From the NCBI GenBank assembly GCA_902494515.1, contig CABUTS010000010.1, positions 1 to 58,470 on the forward strand: 58,470 bases of DNA. Reading direction: 5' to 3'. Source of the stretch: an uncultured Muribaculaceae bacterium. Lineage in GTDB: Bacteria; Bacteroidota; Bacteroidia; Bacteroidales; Muribaculaceae. The translations under genes and the position numbers were made by a program. The notes beneath the pieces were generated by a model. The model did not search any database, was not told the origin of the DNA, and saw only the letters and a program-made list of their open reading frames with translations. Each line of letters begins with the position of its first letter. The first letter of the stretch is position 1. Positions 9,401 to 17,130 of the stretch are shown here, one piece after another.

Positions 9401-12400
9401 CCCTGCTCGACTCTCATGTACAGACCGACGAAGAAGCTTACAGCAATGTAGCAGCTGTCGACAGCAAAGTCTACAACTCTTACGCCATCGGTAATAACAG
9501 CAAGCAAGAAACCGAATTCAGCGAAGCATACCTGGCTATCAAGAATGCTGCTCAGGCTATCGCCCTGGACTTCTCGGATAACTTCAACGACGCAATCGAT
9601 GCTGCCAACACCGGCTGGCTCTCCAATGTCAGCTGGACCCAGATTATCGCCGATCTCAAGGCGGAATACACCAAGGATGTCAAGGCTTACAACCTCTATA
9701 TGTACGGCCTGACCAACCCGACCTACAAGGCAATGGTTCAGGGCAAGCTGGCCAACTACGCAGCCATCTACGACTCCAACAACGAGATCGTCGCTCTCCA
9801 AGCTGCCTTCAAGACTTACGTCGAGGAGCAAAACAAAACTCACAATGCTATCACCGAAGCTGAGTTCAAGGCCAACGCGCTCGACAAAGCACAGGAGCTT
9901 TTAAATAAGATGCAGACTCGTCTGGCAAACATGGAGGCTGATGTGCTCGCTGTAGCACATGAATACTATAACACCAATGAGCCCGACGCTGTTGGCAAAG
10001 TCGATGCCGCCAAGCAGAATCTCACCGCTATCGGCGTCACCGACGAAGAGATTGCCGCCGCTGCCGTTGCATCCCAGGTTACTGCGCTCGAAACTGCCCA
10101 GAACACCAACAAGCCCTACTTCAAGGAAGACGGCACCTTCGAGCAGCCCACCGAGCTGGATCCCTACGCTTACGTTATGGACGCCATTGCCAACTATCTC
10201 GACGCCGCCCGCGCTGATGTCAACTACAATGCTGCCGCCAATAACCAATGGGCTCAGGATATTCAGGACGCCAATACCACCATCGCCGAAGACAAGGAAC
10301 TCAAGTTCGACTTCGCTTCCGATGATGAAAAGGCCGCATGGGAGGCTGCCATTAAAGCTGCCGAAGATGCCATCAAGGAGCTGCCCGCCACTTCCGACGA
10401 GGACACTCTTCTCGGCAATCAGACTGCCCTGGAGAATATCCTAAAAGCCCTCTCCGACGCTAAGGATACCATCGACCAGGCCAGCACCAACGCCAAGGAT
10501 GCTCAGGAAGCCTACGACCAATACACCGGCGATCTCGCCGACATGAATGCTCTTGCCGACGCTCTCCGCGAATTCGTTGAAAGTCTCGCCGCCGGCAAAG
10601 ACGGCATGCTGTCGCCCGTCGACGCAGCTATCAAGGCTTACTCCGACTACATCGAAGCCAACAAGAACAAACTCTACCAGGATGCCGAGAAGGCCGAGGT
10701 TGAACGTCTGGCCCAGGCCGTTCAGGATGACATCAATGCCGGCTACGCAACGGCTATCACAGCCGAGAACACTCTGCTCGACAGCTGGATTGATCCCCTC
10801 AAGGAAGCCTTCAACGACGCCAAGGTCAACGCTCCTCTTAGCGACGATCAGTCCGCTCCCTATCAGAAGACCATCAACGATCTTGTAGAGACTATCAAAG
10901 ATATGCCCGTCTTCACCCCCGACATGACCGCCGAGGAATACGACGCTTATAAGGCTTTGGCTGTTGAAACCGAGAACTCCATCTCCAACACCTACCAGGA
11001 ACTCCAGTCGATGTGGTCCAAGGACGACCATGGCAGCGATAATCCTCTGCCCGATCCCGCCGGCAATGCAAATGCAGACATCACTGCTGCTCAGAACGCC
11101 GCTCAGGCCGCTCTCGATGCCTACAACAGTCTGCTCGCTGAAGCCGAGGAATACTCCGAATACTTCGGCGACGGCGCATTCGACACCTTCAAGAGTCAGG
11201 CCGGTGAATACGCACAGGAACTCGAGGCTATCGCAGCCGCTGTCGAGGTCGAGGGCAACAATGTGATCCTCACCTCAGACCGCTACATCAACGACTACAA
11301 CGGCGTGAAGTCCGACATCGAAGGGAAGACCTCCGACCTGCAGACTGCTCTCGACAACGCCAAGGCCGCCAAGGAATTCCAGGATAAGGTAAATCAGGGC
11401 TACGACAACTACCTCGCCCAGATTGATGACGTTCAGGCTGAATTCGATGCTCTCCAGGAGAAAATCGCCGGCTACAGCGAATCGATCCAGGCAATGCTCG
11501 AAGGTTACATCTCCACCATCGGAGAGAAGCTCACCTCTGCTCGGGAAACACTCGATCTGGTTAAGAAGAAGTTCCCGCAGTTCCTTGCCAACAATACCCT
11601 CCAGCTGACCCAGCTGCTCGACGCCAAGTACCTCATCGACCTGACCGCCTGCCAGGCAGCCAAGCTCTCCATCAACGAGCCTGCATCCGCTGCTGACGCA
11701 GCAGTCACCGCCGCTTCAGACTTCCTCAAGAACAACAATATCGTGCCCGCAGCTGCAGCTGCCCTCTCGAAGGCTATCTCCGACGCCCGTGTTGCCATCG
11801 AGGATCTTCAGAACCGCAAGACAGCAGCCGACGCCGAGAAACCGATGCCTTCCACCGAAGCCGAATATCTGGCTATCGCCGAAGGCTACAAGACTGTCAT
11901 GAACGACCTCGAAGCTGTCATGACCGATGCTGAAGCCAATGTCTTCGTTCCCGGCGACGTCGCTGGTGCAGAAGGTCTCACCGACGGCAAGGTCAACTCC
12001 CTCGACGTTCAGACCCTCATCGACTGGGTCGGCCAGGGCATAACTTATCAGGAACTCTACGATGAGAATCCTGTAACGGCTTGCGCTGCCGACGTGATGA
12101 ACGACAACTTGCTGAACATCGGCGACATCACCAAGGTCATCCGCATGGCCATGGGTATGGACGACAGCGATCAGCCCGCAGCTGTTCGCGGCGTTGAATA
12201 CGGTGCCGGTCTGATGAGCCTGCAGGTTCTCTCCAGCGCCAACGGCCTGACCACCTACGCCGTGAACGTCAACAGCCAGACCCACTTCATCGGCGGTCAG
12301 CTCGACCTGCTTATCCCCGCAGGCTGCGAGATTGTCGACACCCGTCTGGTCAGCGGTGCCCATAACCTCTACCGCTTCGACAACGCCGAGGGCGTGCGCT

Positions 12401-12705
12401 TCGTCATCGCTTCGATGGAGAACGCCGAACTGGTTCTCGACGGCGACTGCGTGATGACCGTCACCGTCCGCGGCGAAGCTCCCATCGCCCCGAAGGCCGG
12501 TACGTTCGCCGACTCGCGCTGCTTCTCGCATGAGATGCTCGTCAACGGCGGCAACGCCAGCGGCATCGAAGGCATCGAAGATGGCGACGGCTCGATGATG
12601 CAGCAGATCTACGATGCATACGGCCGCACCCTGCGTGCTCTCAAACGCGGTATCAACATCATCCGTCACTCCGACGGCTCTGTAACCAAGGAATACCGCA
12701 AGTAA
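6493..12705 (+). CDS. Giant exported helical-repeat protein with dockerin-like C-terminus
   Basis: This 2070-residue protein starts with a signal peptide (residues 1-21, ending FGAYA). Residues about 22-150 form a predicted beta-sandwich head, like a carbohydrate-binding module (TPLTLQPGKYKLSFGQL). From about 150 to 1800 it is an acidic, Ala/Asp/Glu-rich, Cys-poor run of helical repeats (for example LADAKAAVDQAITDM), resembling FIVAR or three-helix-bundle stalks. Residues about 1821-1894 hold two EF-hand-like segments with dockerin character (LTDGKVNSLDVQTLIDWV and MNDNLLNIGDITKVIRMAMG). Residues about 1896-2030 form a beta domain like cohesin-type folds. The tail (IYDAYGRTLRALKRGINIIR) resembles a T9SS sorting tag. 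I do not recognise a named family. Next to it lies a second protein carrying cohesin-like domains, which suggests joint surface assembly. The function is inferred, not shown. Confidence 0.85.
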   Translation: MRKKKILASMLMAPMAFGAYADIQMDTPTDVAGWTNVSGASENLKWESNGVSCPVGISSISTPLTLQPGKYKLSFGQLTNAKVTVKIGETVLAETTAAGEVEFTVDGNKKVDAANAVITIVPVDNALDYSYQTMALDLVFNFNEAQTALQAKLDAVAAPIELVDPEADKTTYEELVAKKTTIQGNIDKVGTEQTIDTYTEFALWGYDTEDTIDKAIEDLKTDIEAYNVDAAKVNNLYNNDKNKTDLLADAADAQTKLDELKAAIGAVKDDETTEGVNEQEYVSNQTQEEIEAAQDAIDAYKAAVEAFYAEDPENPTKFEDSVLSFEDSEGLGAAMESTYTDAENAFDGAKDDIAAYNDFNKYVADKLTPAFQQAQTSIAGANTKALEGYTFRGVTDEDPSKIEVANQTVQKLYNDNKTLAVEGAAAKLADAKAAVDQAITDMGTTADDINTLVDEQNGLMGTLLNTIKTAEETIKAEVDKNIDNEDVNALITAAQEALKKLQTSSRTAYETLELPADTEADVTALNTALDNLKDGVQTFDDNTATINDLQAALDHEKTVINGGTEGDGETATEYPGYEQEVKDRMATTIANIQNSINALDVNDANLNVTDIEQGIKDLANTALNLNEALKTVKAGETAYADYLTEIESLKTDKLLLEGATAALGTTYDDFKKAAEKFTADKNAALGQEDDQACYAALKALADQWTNTDKATAETDATAIMQAFDKAGTESNIDVVKAAKDALDKYVKGLTLNADATATVSDILAGYASEIAQAQTDLAAAVAADYDHAKYNAVDEALQALNRKISTFKTQLEAYIGFNMTTLSDLVAACNALNADYDGNKENGAVPTLEPAHSYWDNLLNGSDDKSYQSRIDALQAALDAALAETDAKDNVTSNKSEFEATYNSILTGLTDVQTNIPANEKSHGVLLKDSDNLRALIVGYIADIDARYDDVAGVNDLVDALDGYKAKLQALLDSHVQTDEEAYSNVAAVDSKVYNSYAIGNNSKQETEFSEAYLAIKNAAQAIALDFSDNFNDAIDAANTGWLSNVSWTQIIADLKAEYTKDVKAYNLYMYGLTNPTYKAMVQGKLANYAAIYDSNNEIVALQAAFKTYVEEQNKTHNAITEAEFKANALDKAQELLNKMQTRLANMEADVLAVAHEYYNTNEPDAVGKVDAAKQNLTAIGVTDEEIAAAAVASQVTALETAQNTNKPYFKEDGTFEQPTELDPYAYVMDAIANYLDAARADVNYNAAANNQWAQDIQDANTTIAEDKELKFDFASDDEKAAWEAAIKAAEDAIKELPATSDEDTLLGNQTALENILKALSDAKDTIDQASTNAKDAQEAYDQYTGDLADMNALADALREFVESLAAGKDGMLSPVDAAIKAYSDYIEANKNKLYQDAEKAEVERLAQAVQDDINAGYATAITAENTLLDSWIDPLKEAFNDAKVNAPLSDDQSAPYQKTINDLVETIKDMPVFTPDMTAEEYDAYKALAVETENSISNTYQELQSMWSKDDHGSDNPLPDPAGNANADITAAQNAAQAALDAYNSLLAEAEEYSEYFGDGAFDTFKSQAGEYAQELEAIAAAVEVEGNNVILTSDRYINDYNGVKSDIEGKTSDLQTALDNAKAAKEFQDKVNQGYDNYLAQIDDVQAEFDALQEKIAGYSESIQAMLEGYISTIGEKLTSARETLDLVKKKFPQFLANNTLQLTQLLDAKYLIDLTACQAAKLSINEPASAADAAVTAASDFLKNNNIVPAAAAALSKAISDARVAIEDLQNRKTAADAEKPMPSTEAEYLAIAEGYKTVMNDLEAVMTDAEANVFVPGDVAGAEGLTDGKVNSLDVQTLIDWVGQGITYQELYDENPVTACAADVMNDNLLNIGDITKVIRMAMGMDDSDQPAAVRGVEYGAGLMSLQVLSSANGLTTYAVNVNSQTHFIGGQLDLLIPAGCEIVDTRLVSGAHNLYRFDNAEGVRFVIASMENAELVLDGDCVMTVTVRGEAPIAPKAGTFADSRCFSHEMLVNGGNASGIEGIEDGDGSMMQQIYDAYGRTLRALKRGINIIRHSDGSVTKEYRK

Positions 12706-12724
12706 CCGTTAATATCTTCTTCAG

Positions 12725-12778
12725 CCGGCAGCCCCAGCGGGATGCCCCCGCGACATTCGCCGGGCTGCCGGTTACCAT
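12725..12778 (+). terminator. Hairpin between the two giant surface-protein genes
   Basis: A perfect 10-bp stem, CCGGCAGCCC (12725-12734) with GGGCTGCCGG (12762-12771), around a 27-nt loop, followed by TTACCATTTTA. The T-tract is weak, so it may be only a partial terminator that lowers expression of the next gene. Confidence 0.5.
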
Positions 12779-12804
12779 TTTAAATTTACATATTCCAGAA
12801 AACG

Positions 12805-15534
12805 ATGAAGATTAACTATACACGTTTAGTCAGGAATTTCATTCCGATGCTGATGCTTGCCTTAGGCTTCGGAGTGGCCAATGCCGACACTAAGCTGTTT
12901 ATCGAAGACTTCACCATCAGCAACTCGCAGACCTACAATATGCCCGTGATGCTGACCAATGATGAAGGCGCGGTAGGCTGTCTGAATTTCGACATTGTCC
13001 TTCCTGCAGAACTCGAGATCGTAGGAACGCCCTATGTCAACAATGAACGCGTCAATGTAAGCTACCAGACTCTGAACTATAATCCCCGGAATCATCGCGT
13101 GATGATCAACTCTCAGTCGAGCAGCTATTACATTGCCGGCACCGAGGGTCCGGTGGTTTACGTACCCGTGCAACTGGCTCCGTTCGCAATGAACAACGCC
13201 GAATACACCGTCAAGCTCACCGAATGTGTTGTCGGCACACCCCGCGGCGCCCAGCTTTGGAGCGGCGAATGTGAGGCAACCTGCAAGGTTGTGCCCGGTG
13301 TCCTCACCGGCGTTGCCGAAAATGAAGAGATGCTTGTGAACCCCTCCGAGGAGTTCATCCTCCCCTTCTCATTCACCAACACCTGCTCGATCTACGGCGT
13401 ACAGGCCCTGCTCACCCTTCCCGAAGGTTTCACCGTCGAGGAGTCTGGCGAACCCACCGCCCGTATGGCCGGCTACTCCGTTCAGGTTAACGCCCGCGGA
13501 GAAGGCAAATTCGGTATCATAGCCTACAGCATGGGCCTTCTGCCCGTCAGCGGCAGCGAAGGTGTTGCTTTCAACCTGAAGGTCACCGCCCCGGCTGACT
13601 TCGCAGGCGAAGGCGTTGCCGAATTCTCCGATATCCAGGCATCTTATGATGAAGTCGGTCATTATCTCAACGGCACCGGCTTCAGCGTGAAGCTGGTAAG
13701 CGGCGGCGATGCCTACACCACCGCCACCAATGCAATCGACGTCCTTCAGGCTGCCCTCGACGCAGCTGTGGCTGAGATCGCCGGCGACGAGCACATCGAC
13801 CCCTCTGTAAAGGAGGCTTACGACGGCGCTTCCATCCAGGCCCAGATCGACGCCCTCAAACAGGCTGTCGACGAAGCTTACGCCAACCATACCCTCAAGG
13901 AGAGCTACGATGATGTCATGGCTCCCGCCGAAGGGATCCAGACCGAAATCGACGGCTATGTAGCCGCTGCCCGTCACGCCAGCGACGTTCTGCAGGCCGG
14001 CGTCAACGCCGACAAGGTTGTTTCCGACCTTCAGGCTGCTCTCAACGCCGCCGTTGAGACAATCCAGAACAACCCCGAGCTTTCCGACGCTGTCAAAGAA
14101 GCTTACAACGGTTCCGAAATCCAGGCTGAAATCGACGCTCTCAAGCAGGCTATCGATGCTGCCAAGGCCGACGGCACCATCTTCGACAACTATGACAACG
14201 TAGTGGCTCCCGCCGCCGGTATTCAAGCTGAAATCGACGTATACGTAGCTGCAGCCGAAAAGGCTGAGCAGGACGCGAAGGAATCCGCCGCCTACGCTGC
14301 CGCTCTCGCCGAAATCGCCCAGATGAAGGCTGACCTCGAAGCTGCAAAGCAGGAGGTTGCCGAAGGCAATCCTCAGGCCGACGTCGAGGCTGAGTTCGCA
14401 GCTGCCGAGCAGCTGATCAACGATGCCGAAACCGCCCTCAACAATGCATGGAGCGAAACTGAAACCAACGGCACTCCGTTCGTAAGCCCCGTTACCGACG
14501 AAGCCAAGCAGGCTGTTGCCGACGCCATCGCCGCCGCCAAGGCCGAAGCTGTCCGCCAGCAGGCCAACTACGATGCTTATCAGGCTGCCCTCGCCGAGAT
14601 TGAACAGCTGAAGGCCGACGTTGAAGCCGCCAAGCAGGAAATCCAGCAGACATATCCCGCTTCCGACGTTCAGGCTATGTTCGACGCCATGGATCAGCAG
14701 GTTGCTGCCCTTGAAACCGCAGCAGGCGAAGCCTACACAGCTGTTGCCGAAAGCGGTGACTTCGTAAGCCCCGTTACCGACGAAGCCAAGCAGGCTGTTG
14801 CCGACGCCATCGCCGCCGCCAAGGCCGAAGCTGTCCGCCAGGCCGCTGCCCTCGCCGCTTACAATCAGACCCTCACGGAAATCAACGAACTCCAGACCCT
14901 GCTCAACCAGACCAAGGTCAACTGCAACGGCCTCTATCCCGAAGCCGATGTAGAGGATGAGATCCAGGCTGCTCAGGATGCCATCGACCAGGCCAAGGCC
15001 GACGCCCTCGCAGCTAAGGATGCCTCCATGGCAGGTGAAGAATACAGCTACGTTGTCCCCACCAACGAAATCCACGCTCTCATCTCGGCCATCCTCACCG
15101 AGGCCAAACGCCAGGAAACCAACAAGACTGCCTACGACAACACCCTCGCCCAGATTGCTCTCCTCGAGCAGAAGCTCAACGACATGGTTGCTGATGTAAC
15201 AGCAAACCATCCCGAAGTAGACTGCACCGAGGTTATTGCCACCGCTCAGGCTGCCATCGACCAGGCCAAGCAGGATGCTGCCGACGCCTACGATGATGTT
15301 GCCGAAGAAGGTCAGTACAGCTACGTCCTCAACGTATCAGCCATCGAAGCCCTGATTGAAGAAATCGGCCGCTACGCAGAGCTGAACGGCATCGAGTCCA
15401 TCTACACCGACCAGTTCGGCAAAGATGCCAAGATGTACAACCTGATGGGCATGCCCGTCAGGAACCCCGCTCCCGGAACAATAGTAATAGTTATAGATTC
15501 CAATGGTCAAGCTCATAAGCTGCAAGTGAAATAA
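12805..15534 (+). CDS. Exported protein: two cohesin-like domains and six helical modules
   Basis: This 909-residue protein has a signal peptide (residues 1-27, ending FGVANA). Two beta domains follow, at about 30-160 (TKLFIEDFTISNSQTYNMPV, then VGCLNFDIVLPAELEIVGT) and 170-300 (IYGVQALLTLPEGFTVEESG), with the strand pattern of cohesin-like folds. From about 305 to 870 there are six helical modules of about 94 residues each. Modules 3 and 4 share an identical 27-residue segment (559-585 and 653-679, starting FVSPVTDEAKQ). The tail (MYNLMGMPVRNPAPGTIVIV) resembles a T9SS sorting tag. It lies 99 bp downstream of the giant dockerin-like gene on the same strand and is probably part of the same surface structure. 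Cohesin-like beta domains are common in Bacteroidales surface proteins, so true cohesin-dockerin binding is only a hypothesis. Confidence 0.83.
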   Translation: MKINYTRLVRNFIPMLMLALGFGVANADTKLFIEDFTISNSQTYNMPVMLTNDEGAVGCLNFDIVLPAELEIVGTPYVNNERVNVSYQTLNYNPRNHRVMINSQSSSYYIAGTEGPVVYVPVQLAPFAMNNAEYTVKLTECVVGTPRGAQLWSGECEATCKVVPGVLTGVAENEEMLVNPSEEFILPFSFTNTCSIYGVQALLTLPEGFTVEESGEPTARMAGYSVQVNARGEGKFGIIAYSMGLLPVSGSEGVAFNLKVTAPADFAGEGVAEFSDIQASYDEVGHYLNGTGFSVKLVSGGDAYTTATNAIDVLQAALDAAVAEIAGDEHIDPSVKEAYDGASIQAQIDALKQAVDEAYANHTLKESYDDVMAPAEGIQTEIDGYVAAARHASDVLQAGVNADKVVSDLQAALNAAVETIQNNPELSDAVKEAYNGSEIQAEIDALKQAIDAAKADGTIFDNYDNVVAPAAGIQAEIDVYVAAAEKAEQDAKESAAYAAALAEIAQMKADLEAAKQEVAEGNPQADVEAEFAAAEQLINDAETALNNAWSETETNGTPFVSPVTDEAKQAVADAIAAAKAEAVRQQANYDAYQAALAEIEQLKADVEAAKQEIQQTYPASDVQAMFDAMDQQVAALETAAGEAYTAVAESGDFVSPVTDEAKQAVADAIAAAKAEAVRQAAALAAYNQTLTEINELQTLLNQTKVNCNGLYPEADVEDEIQAAQDAIDQAKADALAAKDASMAGEEYSYVVPTNEIHALISAILTEAKRQETNKTAYDNTLAQIALLEQKLNDMVADVTANHPEVDCTEVIATAQAAIDQAKQDAADAYDDVAEEGQYSYVLNVSAIEALIEEIGRYAELNGIESIYTDQFGKDAKMYNLMGMPVRNPAPGTIVIVIDSNGQAHKLQVK
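14479..14841 (+). repeat. Perfect 81-nt direct repeat inside the cohesin-like gene
   Basis: Positions 14479-14559 and 14761-14841 are identical over 81 nt, including third codon positions, and lie 282 nt (94 codons) apart. The flanking parts of the same modules have diverged, so this is either a recent gene conversion or a strongly kept segment. Confidence 0.95.
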
Positions 15535-15566
15535 TCCACACAGCTAATTTTGATTGAAACAGAGAG

Positions 15567-15605
15567 AAAGATGGACGTCGTGAAGACGTCCATCTTTTGT
15601 TTTAT
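15567..15605 (+). terminator. Terminator of the surface-protein pair
   Basis: A perfect 13-bp stem (15567-15579 with 15585-15597) with the 5-nt loop GTGAA, followed by TTGTTTTAT, 33 nt after the stop codon. It closes the unit that holds both surface-protein genes. Confidence 0.9.
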
Positions 15606-15684
15606 CCCCCTCTCATCTTTTGATTATTTTTGGTTTGGGAATATTTTCGCTGAGGGGGGAGGGGGAAAGGAAATTGGTGGAGGA

Positions 15685-15716
15685 TTTGGGCAGGTCGAAA
15701 ATAATGTGTAACTTTG
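15685..15716 (+). promoter_or_regulatory. Promoter of the low-complexity membrane-protein gene
   Basis: TTTG (15685-15688), a 20-bp spacer and TAACTTTG (15709-15716); the start codon follows at 15794. Confidence 0.75.
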
Positions 15717-15793
15717 CGGGATGATGCGGCGGCCGTAAACGGCGCTGCTGAAATGTTTTAATTTCCAATGACTTATTCGCTCAATTTTTAACC

Positions 15794-17080
15794 ATGGAGC
15801 CGTATAATACTAATAATCCGTACGATAAACGGGCGGAACAGAATCAGAATACCGAAGGGCAGCCGACGCCGGAACCGAGGATGCAGCCGACACCGGAGAA
15901 TCAGGCGGGGATGCCTGAACTCAGAAATCAGCCGATGCCGGAGAATCAGGCGGGGATGCCGGGGCTTAGGAGGCAGCCGACCTTGAAGAGTCAGCCGACT
16001 CTGCCGCTCGAGGGCGCTCCTTCGCGCAATATTCCTCAGGAAGATAAGCCATACACGCCTCAGCCGCCGCGTCCGCGGGGTTTTCAGCCCCGTCCGACGG
16101 TGACTTTCCCCATCGATGACAATCCGCAGCAGACACAGCCGCGGCAATTCAGTCCTCAGTCGACCATTCATCCTCCTGTTCATCCCCACTCGCAAGAGCA
16201 GCAGGATGCAAGGCCTCAGTATCAGGTCAATACTCAGGCACCGCAGCATGGCGGCTATCAGCCTGCACAGCAACAATATCAGCCTGCACAGCAGCAATAT
16301 CAGCGCCAGACCGGGGGCTATCAGCCGCAGAACGCGCCGCGCCAATACCCCACCCCTCACGGCGCTCCGAACAGCACCGTCCCCAACTATCCCCGTCAGG
16401 GCGCCCAGCCCAACGGCACGCGTCCCATTCAGGGCAACGGCGGTTTCCCCGCCGGCGCCGATGCCGCCAACGGCTTCGCCCGCAACAACAATTACAATAA
16501 CAACAACAACTACGGCCAGCCCGAGCGCAAAAAGAGCAAAATGCCGATGATTATCGCCGCTGCCGTGGTGGTGCTTCTGCTTATCGGCGGAGGCGTGTGG
16601 TATTTCCTCGACAACGCCAACAACGATCCGGCGCCCAGCCAGGCCGAAGATTTCACAGCGCTTGTCGACGCTCCTGACGCCCCCGAGGCTGCAGCTCCGG
16701 CTTCCGCCGAGGAGGTTCCGGCGCCGGTAGTCTCGGAGGGGACCGAGGGAACCACCCTCTTCAACCGTCCGCTGACCTACTCCGGCCATATCGCCGGGGA
16801 GGCTGCCACGCTGAACATCGTGCTGTTCCAGAACGGCCGCATCGAGGGTAACCTGAGTTACAAATCGGGGCGTACGGCGCCTCTCTACGGCTCCTACTCC
16901 TGGACCGACAACGGCCACAAGATGGATGTCCGCCTGACCGTCGACACCGGCCACGGCGGCTCGGAAAGCTGGATCGGCTTCTCCTCGGTAATCAAGGACA
17001 ACCTGTCGCACTCGCTGACATTCCCGAACATCGCCACCTCCGACGGCGAGTCGAAGCGCGCCGTATTCAATCTCCAGTAA
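15794..17080 (+). CDS. Membrane protein with long Pro/Gln/Asn-rich N-terminus
   Basis: This 428-residue protein has no signal peptide. Residues 1-247 are low complexity: repeated PENQAGMP units (about 34-60), QPAQQQYQ units (about 155-172), and a poly-Asn stretch (NNNYNNNNNYGQ) before a basic KKSK. One membrane segment follows at about 250-272 (MPMIIAAAVVVLLLIGGGVW). The remaining 155 residues form a predicted beta-rich extracytoplasmic domain (PLTYSGHIAGEAATLNIVLF to the end). The topology suggests a cytosolic disordered tail with a periplasmic sensor or binding domain. I do not recognise the family. An antisense frame over most of it is judged a shadow because the plus frame has a promoter and a coherent topology. 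Confidence 0.75.
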   Translation: MEPYNTNNPYDKRAEQNQNTEGQPTPEPRMQPTPENQAGMPELRNQPMPENQAGMPGLRRQPTLKSQPTLPLEGAPSRNIPQEDKPYTPQPPRPRGFQPRPTVTFPIDDNPQQTQPRQFSPQSTIHPPVHPHSQEQQDARPQYQVNTQAPQHGGYQPAQQQYQPAQQQYQRQTGGYQPQNAPRQYPTPHGAPNSTVPNYPRQGAQPNGTRPIQGNGGFPAGADAANGFARNNNYNNNNNYGQPERKKSKMPMIIAAAVVVLLLIGGGVWYFLDNANNDPAPSQAEDFTALVDAPDAPEAAAPASAEEVPAPVVSEGTEGTTLFNRPLTYSGHIAGEAATLNIVLFQNGRIEGNLSYKSGRTAPLYGSYSWTDNGHKMDVRLTVDTGHGGSESWIGFSSVIKDNLSHSLTFPNIATSDGESKRAVFNLQ

Positions 17081-17130
17081 GCCTTTAACTCATTGCGCAA
17101 CACACCATTGCGCAATTCTATTCCCGACCG

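Noticed and set aside
15788..17011. 407-codon antisense frame opposite the low-complexity membrane protein
   Set aside because: Arg/Leu-rich shadow with no domain; the plus frame has a promoter, a membrane segment and a coherent layout.
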